A stretch of DNA of 64,000 bases from Nomia melanderi (lineage: Eukaryota; Arthropoda; Insecta; Hymenoptera; Halictidae): the NCBI RefSeq assembly GCF_051020985.1, contig NW_027475165.1:528653-592652 (forward strand), written 5' to 3'. Below, one piece after another: positions 42,533 through 52,452 of this stretch; positions within the stretch are counted from its first letter, which is position 1; the number at the start of each line of letters is the position of its first letter. A program made the position numbers and the translations under genes. The notes under the pieces are model-generated. The model was not told the DNA's origin. It saw only the letters and a list, made by a program, of their open reading frames with translations, and ran no database searches.

Positions 42533-44091
42533 ATAAGGCTTATATAGTTTTATATAGTTTTATAAGGTTTCATATTGTTTTCTTAGTTTTATATAGGTAT
42601 ATATAGTTTTATATAGAGTTATACAGTTTTACATAGTTTTATATAGCTTTATATAGTTCTATATAGTTTTATATAGTTGTATATAGTTTTATACTGTTTT
42701 ATATAGATTTGTATAGTTTTATATAGTTTTGTATAGTTTCATATAGTTTTATATAGTTTTATATAGTTTTATATAGTTCTATATAGTTTTATACATTTTT
42801 ATGTAGTTTTATATAGTACTGCTTGTTTTATATAGTTTTACATAGTTTTATGTTGTTTTACATAGTTTTACATAGTTTTACATAGAATTATTTAGATTTA
42901 TATAGTTTCATATAGTTTTATATAGTTTTATATAGTTTTATAAAGTTTTAGTAGTTTTAGTAGTTTTAGTGGTTTTATATAGTTTTGTATAGTTTCATAT
43001 AGTTCTATTAGGTTTACATAGTTTTATATAGTTATATATAGCTTCATATAATATTATATAGTTTTACTAAGATTATATAGTTTTACATAGTTTTATACAG
43101 TTTTATATCGTTTTATATAGTTTTATATAGTTTTAGTAATTTTATATAGTTTTATATAGTTTTATATAGTTTTATGTATTTTTATATAGTTTTATTAGTT
43201 TTATATAGTTTTATATAGTGTAATATATTTTTATATGGTTTTATATAGTTTTGTATAGTTTTATTTAGTTTTATGTAGTTTTACATAGTTTTATACAGTT
43301 TTATATCGTTTTATATAGTTTTATATAGTTTTAGTAATTTTATATAGTTTTGGATAGTTATATATAGTTTTATATAGTTTTATTTAGCTTTATGTAGTTT
43401 TACATAGTTTTATACAGTTTTATATCGTTTTATATAGTTTTATATAGTTTTAGTAATTTTATATAGTTTTGTATAGTTTTCCATAGTTTTATATAGTTTC
43501 ATATAGATATATATAGTTTCATATAGTTTTATTAGTTTCATTAGTTTGATATAGTTTTATATAGTTTCATATATTTTTATATAGATTTACATAGGTTTAC
43601 ATACTTTTATATACTTTTATTAGTTTTACAAAGCTTTATATAGTTTTATATAACTCTATATAATTTTATATAGTTTTGTATAGTTTTATATAGTTTAATA
43701 TAGTTTTATATTGTTTTATATAGTTTTATATAGTTCTATGTAGTTTTAAATAATTTTATATAGTTTTATATTGTTGTATTTTTGTTTATACATTTCTATT
43801 GGTTCCATATAGTTTTATATGGCTTTAAAACGTTTTATATAGGTTTTTACAGTTTTATATAGTTTTATACAGCTTTACATTGATTTATGTTGTTTTATAC
43901 TGTTTTATATAAGTTAATCGATTTATAAAGTTTTATTTTAGCTTTATAGAGTTTTATATAGTTTTATATAGATTGATATTGTTTTATGTAGTATTATATA
44001 ATTAAAATATGGTTTTAATAGATTTGTATAGCTTTAAATAGTTTTATATAATCGTATATTGTTTTCATAGTATTATTAGTGGTATTCTTTT
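42533..44091 (-). repeat. 10-bp satellite block, inverted
   Basis: TATAGTTTTA is repeated for about 1.55 kb. This is the reverse complement of the ACTATATAAA unit. Some variant strings (TTTATATCGTTTTATATAG, TTTTAGTAATTTTATATAG) are repeated several times inside the block (about 43,110, 43,300, 43,420), showing local duplication. It separates two U2-satellite blocks of opposite orientation. Confidence 0.93.
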
Positions 44092-45572
44092 TATGAGAGG
44101 CGATCTGGATGTTTGTCATGAGAGTACGCTTTCATCTTACCCATAAGGCCGAGAAGATGCCTGGATGTGTGTCATGTGAGTACACTTTGATCTTACCCAT
44201 AAGGCCGAGAAGCGATCTGGATGTGTGTAATGCGAGTACACTTTGATCTTACCCATAAGGCCGAGCAGCGATTTGGATATGGGTTAATCGACTACACTTT
44301 GATCTTTTCCATAAGGCCGAGAAGCGGTCTGGATGTGTGTTATGCGAGTACACTTTGATCTTAATCATAAGGCCGAGAATCGATCTAGATTTGGGTTATT
44401 CGATCACACTTTGATTTTAGCCATAAGGCCGAGAAGCGATCTGGATATGTGTTACGCAAGTGCACTTTGATCTTAGCCATAAGGCCGAGAAGCAATCTGG
44501 AATTGGGTTATTCGTGTACACTTTGATCTTGGCCATAAGGCCCAGAAGCGTTCTGGATGTTTGTTATGCGAGTACACTTTGATCTTAGCCATAAGCCCGT
44601 GAAGCGTTCTGTATGTGTGTTATTCGAGTAGACTATTACCTTAGCCATAAGGCCGAGAAGCGTCCTGGATTAGGGTTATGCGAGTACACTTTGCTCTTAG
44701 CCATACGGCAGAGCAGCGATTTGGATATGGGTTAATCGACTACACTTTGATCTTTTCCATAAGGCCGAGAAGCGATCTGGATGTGTGTCATGTGAGTACA
44801 CTTTGATCTTACCCATAAGGCCGAGAAGGGATCTGGATGTGTGTTATGCGATTACACTTTGATCTTAGCCATACGGCCGAGAAGCGATCTGGATTTGGGT
44901 TATTCGAGTACACTTTGAACTTCGCCATAAGGCCGAGAAGCGATGTGGATATGTGTCATGCGAGTACACTTTGATGTTAGGCATAAGGCCAGGGAGCGAT
45001 CTGGATTTGGGTCATTCGAGTACACTTTGATCCTAGCCATAAGGCGGAGAAGCGATCTGGTTGTGTGTTATGCGAGTACACTTTGATCTTACCCATAAGG
45101 CAGTGCAGCGATTTGGATATGGGTAAATCGAATCCACTTTGATCTTATTCATGAGTCCGTGAAGCGATCTGGATGTGTGTAATGCGAGTACACTTTGATC
45201 TTACCCATAAGGCCGAGCAGCGATTTGGATATGGGTTAATCGACTACACTTTGATCTTTTCCATAAGGCCGAGAAGCGATCTGGATGTGTGTCATGTGAG
45301 TACACTTTGATCTTACCCATAAGGCCGAGAAGGGATCTGGATGTGTGTTATGCGATTACACTTTGATCTTAGCCATACAGCCGAGAACCGATCTGGATTT
45401 GTGTTATGCGAGTATACTTTGACCTTAGCCATAAACCAGTGAAGCGATCTGGATGTGTGTTATGCAAGTACACTTTGATCTTAGCCATAAGGCCGAGAAG
45501 CGATCTCGATGTGGTTTATACCAGTACATTTTTGTCTTAGCCATAAGGCCGAGAAGCGATCTGTATGTGTGT
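44092..45572 (-). repeat. 56-bp U2-derived satellite, minus orientation
   Basis: There are about 26 units reading AGCCATAAGGCCGAGAAGCG and ATCTGGATGTGTGTTATGCG on the + strand, the reverse complement of the 39.2-42.5 kb array. The variant order from about 44,320 to 44,700 is the mirror image of about 42,075 down to 41,670, so the two arrays are an inverted duplication. The block ends at the 3' end of the long retrotransposon copy. Confidence 0.93.
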
Positions 45573-45581
45573 TATGAGGCG

Positions 45582-45587
45582 TTTATT
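45582..45587 (-). promoter_or_regulatory. AATAAA at the element 3' end
   Basis: AATAAA on the minus strand lies within about 10 nt of the element/satellite junction. The truncated copy has AATAAA at the same place (53,853-53,858). It may be a polyadenylation-like signal or simply part of the conserved 3' end. Confidence 0.5.
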
Positions 45588-45599
45588 TCAAAACATGTT

Positions 45600-45655
45600 C
45601 CCCCGGCCTTACATGCTTCGGCCGGGGGTGGATACATAGTAGCGCCTTTATGGCG
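45600..45655 (-). promoter_or_regulatory. 3'-terminal RNA hairpins of the long copy
   Basis: CCCCCGGCC (45,600-45,608) and GGCCGGGGG (45,620-45,628) form a 9-bp stem with an 11-nt loop. CGCC (45,643-45,646) and GGCG (45,652-45,655) form a second small hairpin. Both lie about 25-80 nt from the element's 3' end and recur in the other copy. In R2-type elements, 3' UTR structure is bound by the RT to prime on the cut target, which is the inferred role here. Confidence 0.7.
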
Positions 45656-45858
45656 ATGGCTAATTGATATATTAATTTTAGTTATGATAAAAGTTATCTA
45701 GAACCGCCTAGTTGCGGCCTTGGCTATATCGCATATAGATACATACAAGTAGATAGCTGAGTAGGCAAATAAACATAAATTAAAATAAAAGAATACGTTA
45801 AAATAATAAATAAATAAATAGATACATATAGATTAAGATTAGCGAATACAATAGAAAT

Positions 45859-45862
45859 AACA

Positions 45863-45893
<31 letters not shown>

Positions 45894-45931
45894 ATTAATT
45901 AATTAATTAATTAATTAATTAATAAATAAAT
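45859..45931. repeat. (TAAA)n and (TTAA)n simple repeats
   Basis: A TAAA/AAAT run passes directly into a TTAA run inside the 3' UTR. Further TAAA runs occur at 46,600-46,680, 46,700-46,740 and 46,750-46,780. Confidence 0.9.
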
Positions 45932-46346
45932 TCCTTAGCCAGTTTCCGGTCATTAAGATGCCCGAGCCTTCGCCGTAGAAACTAACGCAAAGCAGAATAA
46001 TATAACTTAAAGAAATAATACAAAAACAAGACAAAAATAAAAAGAAAAGTATTAATACATAAATTAAGTAGTCACAAAATATATTATAAAATATAAATAA
46101 ATATATACGATTCGCAAACTTTTAGTGACAATATTTTGGTTAAACTGGGGCGCATGCGCGTTAGTGCAGGTTCATATACATGGTAAGCAGCGTGTTGCAG
46201 CAGGCGATAGGAGTGAGCCAGGTTTAAAACCAAAACACATAAGTATTACATAAATAAATAAATAAAAGAGCAAATAAATAAATAAGCAAATAACAAAATA
46301 AATAAATAAGTAAATAAATAAAAATAAACAGATATATAGATAAATA

Positions 46347-46564
46347 AATGAATGAATGAATGAATGAATGAATGAATGAATGAATGAATGAATGAATGAA
46401 TGAATGAATGAATGAATGAATGAATGAATGAATGAATGAATGAATGAATGAATGAATGAATGAATGAATGAATGAATGAATGAATGAATGAATGAATGAA
46501 TGAATGAATGAATGAATGAATGAATGAATGAATGAATGAATGAATGAATGAATGAATGAATGAA
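46347..46564. repeat. (TGAA)n microsatellite, ~54 copies
   Basis: This is a perfect AATG/TGAA tetranucleotide run of about 218 bp inside the element's 3' UTR. It is absent from the truncated copy at the homologous position, so it expanded in this copy or its recent ancestor. It creates a spurious repeating Phe-Ile-His-Ser frame on the minus strand. Confidence 0.98.
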
Positions 46565-47351
46565 TAAATAGATATATAGTTAAATAAATAGACAAATAAA
46601 TAAATAAATAAATAAATAAATAAATAGATACTTAAATAAATAGACAAATACATAAATAAATAAATAAATAAATAAATAAATAGATAGTTAAATAAATAGA
46701 CAAATACATAAATAAATAAATAAATAAATAAATAGATAGTTAAATAAATAGACAAATAAATAAATAAATAAATACATAAATAAAGAAATATATAAATAGC
46801 TAAAACAATGGACAAATAGGTGGATAAATAAATATGTAAATAGTTAAAACAATAAATAAGTAAATAATAATAAATAGATAAATAAATTGGCAAACACCTG
46901 GCTGTTACAGCTGTGGAAAGATAACTGTGCCATAATATGAAATGAATAGAAAGAGTACGAAAGTTGATAGATTAAAAAGAACCAGTGTCCCATCACTAGT
47001 AAAATAAGAAAACTAAAGATTGATAAAAAGCGGTTAAGTAATGTCAAAAGTCGATAAATAAAACAGAAGAAAAGTAGTAGTTTAATTAAAACAAATAATA
47101 ATAGATAGCATAAAAAAGAGAGAAGCAAGAATTAAAATAGATAGTTAAAAGATTAAGAGGGATAGTTGAAAATATTAAAAGCAAAGTGCATAAGTATAGG
47201 TTGTTAGTTAAAATTCCATAGTTATTAAAATAATAAAATATAGCTCACAGACACTTGGTTAATGGTTAGGTATCAACTTTTGTACTTACCCTATCGCTGC
47301 CTCCGTCTGCTGCTCCTCTACCTAAGTCGGGGGAGTTGACCCCCGCAGTTC

Positions 47352-48791
47352 TTAAATGGGTCGGCCTGGATTAGGGGCCGGGACATCCTCAGTGAGGGCC
47401 TCGCGATACTGGCGAACTCCCGAGACGTGCTCCACGTAGATATCCCGGCTCCACCGGACAATATCCGACACAATGAGCCGGCGCATCAGAGATGCGTACC
47501 GATTACCGATACGCAAAATCTTCAACACAGACTCATTGGCCGGATCCCAGGAGCCGAGGGCACCGACGACGATCGCGGAGACCGCCACCCGATAACCGCG
47601 CCCTCCGAGAACGTCGGCCAGGGGCTTTTACTTCTGTATCTTTCGCGCCCTGGCCTCCTCGAATGAAATATATTCGTTCTCGAAGGGCACGGTAACATCG
47701 ACGATGACGATGCTCCTTGAGGGCTCGTGCCTGACAACGATGTCAGGCCTAAGAGCCCCCAGATGCCCGTCAATGCCCTCGACCGTCCGGTTAACCCTTA
47801 ATTCCCCTGGGAGCCGGCAGGCCTTAGCGATGCGGGATACCACCGCATCGTGGCGAAGTTGCCAGGCCGCCGAATGCAGACGACAATGGCAAAGGACGCG
47901 GGGAAGGGATTCGAGCTCCGCCCCACAGCGCCGGCAACGCTTATCACCCTCACCCCAGCGTCTTGCCCCGTTAAGAGGCAAGACGTCAAGGCGAGCTCGG
48001 TGAATGAAGCGCCAATCGGCGAAGCGGGTGAAGTTGCCGCCGCGGAGGAAGTGGTTTGAAGCACCACTCCGCGACGACACCCCGAATACCTTCCCCTGGT
48101 CCTTCTTACGCTGAAGGCGTAGGTGGTAATATTCTACCACTGCCATCCGCAATCGGCGAATCATCTGGACCCTCGCCACGGGCGGGACAATGGTCTCCCG
48201 ATCGCGAGAACCACTGAGCGTAATCGCGAGCTCAGATCTCTCCTCGCTCCACTGCCAACGCAATCCGAGCAGGTCCCGACTCCTGCGTGCCGCGTTCCGT
48301 GCCCTCGACCACAGCGAAGAAATGTCCCCCCCGTCCCTGGCGAAGTACCCCTTCAGCGAACCAGAGAGGTACTCGGCCAGGTCATTGTTCGACGGGTTGG
48401 TATGGCCGATTTTCCTGGCTACAGCCTCGCGCAGCGAGTTCCAGTTCAACTCCCTGACCACCGCATCATCCGCCGTCAAAAGACGGAACGCATGAGCGAT
48501 GGTCAGGACGTCGGCCATGTCAGCAAGCGGAAGCAGTCCATATCCCCCCCTACTAGGTGGGAGGTAGACTACTTCCGCGCTGGCCCGCTGCGGGAGGTTG
48601 AGCCAGGACTTGGCCATACGTCGAATCTCTTTGTCGACAGTAATTAAGGGACGTTTCTCCGCGTGGGCTCCCCGCAGGTAGAAGTCGAGGCGTGGCAGTA
48701 TAAAAGCTGCCACGGTCTCGGCCTTCTGCCACGGGGCCAAGAGGGAACGGTCGACGGCCTGCAGATCCTGGACCAGCTCTTCGATCGTCAA
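47352..48791 (-). pseudogene. Retrotransposon C-terminal part: thumb, CCHC knuckle, restriction-like endonuclease
   Basis: This is the open frame from about 48,790 down to 47,631. It has a TAA at 47,628-47,630, then continues in the same frame to a stop at 47,352. The N-terminal third resembles the R2-group thumb (SWLNLPQRASAEVVYLPP, GGYGLLPLADMADVLTIAHA). A knuckle motif CRRCGAELESLPRVLCHC lies at about 47,880-47,940. The endonuclease shows LRPDIVV, IVIVDVTVPFE and ARARKIQK, the R2 PD-(D/E)XK pattern in which K..KY normally follows. The stop falls where that Tyr is expected. After the stop, the R2/NeSL-like C terminus ends with VVGALGSWDPANE, LMRRLIVSDIVRWSRDIYVE and HVSGVRQY. A second TAA at 48,801-48,803 separates it from the RT part in the same frame. 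Confidence 0.82.
47898..47900 (-). other. Zinc-knuckle His replaced by Arg (CGC)
   Basis: The R2-group knuckle usually reads C-x2-C, then L-P-H-V-L-x-x-C. Here the expected His codon (CAC) is CGC (Arg), a single transition. This probably removes a zinc ligand. It is another mark of decay, unless the family tolerates Arg. Confidence 0.5.
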
Positions 48792-49600
48792 CAGTGGGGT
48801 TTAACGGACCTGAAACCTTGTGGGAACGCCCAGGTGTTCGTAGGTCTTACCGGCTGCCAGGGCGCGCATTTCCTGACCCTGGATGGTGAAGCGAGTGGAC
48901 GGATCTCGCGCGGCCCCCTACCACGATGGTGGAGGGTCGCGCATTTTGCGGGATTAAACTGCAATCCGATGCCACTCGCCGCAGCACCCACTGCCTTTAG
49001 CAGCGTTTCCATACCCTCCGGGGTGTCGGCGATCAACGCGAGATCGTCCGCGTACGCCAGGACACTGTGCCGATGGCCGTGCAGCGTGTAACCCGCCGAG
49101 GTCCCAGTAGCTGCGCGCAGCACCGGTTCCAGGGCGAGGTTAAACGCCACAGGGCTCATCAGACAGCCCAGGCGCACCCCGGAGAGGATCGGAACGGGGT
49201 CGGTAAACCCGTCGGCTTTCAGCACCCGTGTGGTGCAACCGTGGTACATACTCTTCAGAATATTCTGAAGAGTAGAGGGAACCCCGGCCTCCACGAAGGA
49301 TTGGTAGATGGAGGCGTGGGGGACCGAGCCGAACGCGTTCGCCAGGTCCAACCACGCCACCACTGCCTGACGCCCCCACCTGCGAGCGTCTGTAAGGGCC
49401 CCCTGCAACACGAAGTTATGTTCATAACACCCCTCGTACGGCAAGAAGCCCTTTTGCGCGGGACTTAGGCGCTTGTTCTGGACCGACCACGCGACGAGAC
49501 GGTCAGCCAGAACAGCGGCGGAGAGCTTCGGGGTCGTGTCAGATATGGCCAGCGGTCGCCAGTTTTGACAGGTCGTGGCGATCGCCCTTTTTGTGCACAA
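48788..49600 (-). pseudogene. Reverse transcriptase core of the element
   Basis: This frame carries the RT palm. It has NWRPLAISDTTPKL (motif 2), AQKGFLPYEGCYEHNF (region before motif A), VVAWLDLANAFGSVPH (motif A with catalytic Asp), LSGVRLGCLMSPVAFNLALE (motif B, with Leu where Gln of RQGCP-L-S is usual) and SVLAYADDLALIADT (motif C, catalytic YADD intact), then GIGLQFNPAKC. It is one frame away from the upstream RT portion, because of one extra A in the tract at 49,563-49,566. It is also one frame away from the C-terminal part, because of an apparent one-base loss between about 48,890 and 48,945. Catalytic residues remain, but the reading frame does not. Confidence 0.88.
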
Positions 49601-50963
49601 GCACAGTGTTGGAAATTTTCCAACACGAGGGGACCAACTCCAGACGAAGACACAAATTGAACAAAGAGGTCAGCAAATGTGACCCCGGATCTGCCCTTTT
49701 TAGATCATTGTAAGTTAGACCGTCGGGACCGGGCGCAGAGTTTGTCATACGCCTGATCCGACGATCTACCTCACTCATTTTTAAGAGCTTCACCAAGGCC
49801 ACATTGCTGGCCTCGTCTGGAGCCTCGATGGAAGGCGGGGGAGGCCTAGCTCCCAGGTTCCCCGCCGGTAAGTACATGTTGAGAAAGTACTCATGTACCC
49901 TGTCCTTAGGCACTTTGCAGTGCAAGGACGGGCCCATGCGCACCTCCTGAACAGCACGCCGGCGGTTCTGCCTGAAGAGCCGTTGTATCCGCGTAGCCTC
50001 CCTTACCTGGTCTCCCCGCGTTGGTCCACCTGCCAACACAGGACGATCGCGGTGACCGTTCGAACCGCGAGCCGCTTGGTCGCCCGACACGCCCCTAGCT
50101 CTCGCAAGCCGTTGGGGCCTATCCGTCCCGACCCCTCTCGTGGTCGGTCCCCCGACTCTGAAGCCCTGCAGGTATGCTGCGATTTCCCTCGCAACATCCT
50201 CCAGCTGCTCCAGGGAGCCAGCGTTCTGCGCAATGCCGATCAGCAACTCTCTCTCCGAAGGAAACGCTACCCCAACCAAAGGCCGGATGGCGCCCCTTCT
50301 TCGAGAGGAATGCCCGGATGCCGCAGGACGCCTGGGCTCACGAGGTCCCGAGGCACGCGAGGGTGCGGTCGTTCTGCGACTTCTCGCAGGTGCGGTCGCC
50401 TCCGTCGCGGAGGCAGGAGCACCCCTCACGGTTACATCAACGGTGACGGGCCTCCGATTATCCCTCCCCGCGCGATTTAAAACTACCCCTTCCCGCAAAG
50501 TAAAAAGGGAGCCGGGGGCACTACGTGGGACACTCGGGAGTAGCGAAAGGCTAAACGATGTTACGCTACTCACCGAGGGCGCCCCGGAGCACCCTGCTCC
50601 AGGCCGATGCGCGTTATTGTGCGCGGCGCTGTTGTTGTTGTTGCTGCTGCTGCTGCTGCCCGGTGGCGGCCGGGCGGGGGACTTTTCTCGCGGTGGTAGA
50701 GGAGGCGTCGTCGTCCTCTTCTCTGGCGGCAGCGGCTGCGCCTCCTCTTCGGACGACGAGCTCGACAACAGGATCCCGCGGTGGTGGCGTCGGCGGGATC
50801 CAGCGGCGATTCGCCACGGCTCCGGTGATGATTCCGGGGTTGCGGCTGCCCCGGCCGGCTGTGGCACCTCCACCTCTTCGATGGGTGGGAGGAGCGGGGC
50901 CGCTGGAGATGGTGGTAGCGGCCTGGATACCATCGCTCCTCCTACAATAGGCTGGGGGGTCAT
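49539..50963 (-). pseudogene. Retrotransposon ORF: linker and N-terminal RT motifs
   Basis: This is a 474-codon frame starting at ATG 50,963-50,961. The first half is low-complexity (Pro, Ser, Arg; SSSSNNNN run at about 50,650-50,630). After ERELLIGIAQNAGSLEQLED comes the pre-RT segment of R2-group proteins (REATRIQRLFRQNRRRAVQE, CKVPKDRVHEYF), then RT motifs 0-1 (NSAPGPDGLTYNDLKR, SCWKISNTVLVHKKGD). The frame breaks at 49,563-49,566, and the matching continuation (NWRPLAIS) is in the next frame. The start ATG overlaps the stop of the upstream frame as TAATG. A large + strand frame over the same DNA is a GC-driven shadow. Confidence 0.8.
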
Positions 50964-51718
50964 TATCGGATGGTCGGCGGCGTCCTGGGGCTACGGTGCT
51001 TCCTCGGTGGGGGGCTGCGACTTGGTGGCGGTGGTGATGGCCCGGGCGGTGTAGGGGTGGCCCTGGTTGCTGTACGCAGCCCCCTTTCCGGCGCGACGTC
51101 TATCGGCGAGGGAGGTGACGTGTAGGAAGGGGTGCCCGCTGTGACGGCGGCGTATGATGGCGAAGCCGCTGTCCTTACCCCCGAGGGTTTCCTTTGGGCG
51201 GCCCGAGGTGGTGATGGGCCGCTGGAGGGACCCTTCCCTTGAGCCACCGCCCTTGGAGATGGAGTTTGGGCGGTGGGTGTCCCTCCTAATCTCGGGGGCG
51301 TTCTTCTGGCTCCGGTCGGAGCCGCTACCGTCCCCCGTGTGGTGGTGGTGGTTCTTCTGCCCACCTCCACCGGGGCGCTGGCACCCCTCGTACCCCGTGT
51401 CACCCGCCCTTGGGTGGTGGTGGGCGGGGTCTTGACGGGTGGGGTCCTCGCTGGAGGGGTGCCAGTCGACCCCCTGGTAGCGGGGGCCGTTCTTCTGCCC
51501 GGTGGGGTGAGCCTCGTTGTGGTAGCGGCTGAGGGATCGGAGCCCCTCCCGGTAGCAGGCGCCCTTGCAGCCGGCGGCGATGTCATAGGAGCAGCCGACC
51601 CCGATCGCCGCGGCGGGCTGCCGCTCTTATTGACCGGTAGCGTTCCCTTGGGTTTGGTGTAGATTGGTTGTGGGGCGAGGGGTCGGGGGCGCGGGCCGGG
51701 CGCTGGTAGTCGGCCCAA
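50963..51718 (-). pseudogene. Pro/Thr/Arg-rich linker frame of the element
   Basis: This is a 251-codon open frame of low complexity (many PP, TTT and RR runs) between the zinc fingers and the RT frame. It contains no recognised domain. It ends with TAA overlapping the ATG of the RT frame (TAATG, 50,961-50,965). It lies one frame from the zinc-finger frame. A 14-C tract at 51,769-51,782 is a likely site of the frame change. Such linkers are common between zinc fingers and RT in R2-group proteins, but this frame could partly be an accident of high GC. Confidence 0.5.
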
Positions 51719-51768
51719 TGGTGATGGTTAGCGTGGGAGTGCTGGACCGGCTTCAGGGCCGTGCTTTG

Positions 51769-51782
51769 CCCCCCCCCCCCCC
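51769..51782. repeat. 14-base C homopolymer within the linker
   Basis: Fourteen consecutive C on the + strand (G on the coding strand). Loss of one base here would put the zinc-finger frame in register with the downstream linker frame, so the tract may be a natural slippage site or an assembly length error. Confidence 0.7.
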
Positions 51783-51975
51783 TAGCCACCGGTCTCGTTG
51801 TCTTCGTCGTCTTCGTCGTCGTCCTCGTAGTCCTCGTTGTTGTCCCCGTCGTAGTTGCAGATGTTTTAGCTGTTGCCGTTGTTGTTGCCGCTGCCGCCAT
51901 TGTGCGCCGCGTCGTGCAGGTGGTGATTGCCGTCCCCGTTGAATCCCTCGTCGTAGAAAGGGTGTGGGTGGGCGG

Positions 51976-52452
51976 CTACGTCGCGGCGCACGTCGTTTGC
52001 GGGGGCGGGGACTGGGCCGCCAAATTGGCAGCAGCTAACGCAACAGCGCGCGGTTCTACGGAGGCGAATAACGCGGAACTCCCCCGACGAGAGGTGTTGC
52101 TCCAACCGGTCGAACCTGTCACGGGAACTGTACAAGTCCCACACGGATTGTTCTGTTGGTCGGATTTGTGTAAAAAGTCGCGGTGCAGCCTCTCCACCTT
52201 GAGAGGATACCTCCCATCGCCGGTGAAGCTGCACTCACGACACTTGTACGTCAATACAACGCCCGGATGATGTTTCCGGGCGTGCTTTGTCAAATCCGTG
52301 TGGGACTTGTACACGCCACTCATCCTGATCCCGGGGACACCGAAGCAGGCAGGGCATCGGAACTCCGCCGGGAAGGGAGTCACCAGGGCGAGATTATTAC
52401 TCCCCTCGGTAGTGCAGGAGGTGACTGACGCACTATCACCGCGGTCCTGCAT
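51976..52452 (-). pseudogene. N-terminal zinc-finger ORF of the element
   Basis: This is a 158-codon frame from ATG at 52,452. It carries two zinc-finger-like motifs: CPAC with a following HTDLTKHARKHH (C-x2-C ... H-x3/4-H), and CREC with a following ERLHRDFLH (C-x2-C-x(~17)-H-x4-H). N-terminal CCHH fingers bind the target DNA in R2-group retrotransposons. They would be the U2-recognition module here (inference). The frame stops at 51,976, and downstream sequence in the same frame (51,900-51,583) is open and Thr-rich, so the stop may be a mutation rather than a true end. Confidence 0.72.

Larger units (their letters stand above)
45574..47351 (-). other. 3' UTR of the long retrotransposon copy
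   Basis: This is about 1.8 kb of AT-rich non-coding sequence after the endonuclease stop codon. It holds TAAA/AATA tetranucleotide runs, a long TGAA microsatellite, a GCGCATGCGCG island at 46,150-46,160 and a GAACCAGTGTCCCATCACTA marker at 46,979. The island, the marker and the terminal hairpin all recur in the truncated copy at 53,850-54,830, which identifies this as shared element sequence. Apparent long frames rich in Ile, Tyr, Phe, His and Ser here are microsatellite artefacts. Confidence 0.85.

Noticed and set aside
46224..47128. Minus-strand frames rich in Phe-Ile-His-Ser and Ile-Tyr-Leu
   Set aside because: They are translations of TGAA and TAAA microsatellites in a retrotransposon 3' UTR.
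50140..51054. 304-codon + strand frame and other + strand frames over 47.4-53.7 kb
   Set aside because: They overlap the minus-strand retrotransposon ORFs, have Gly/Val/Arg-rich low-complexity translations and no domain. They are GC-driven shadows.
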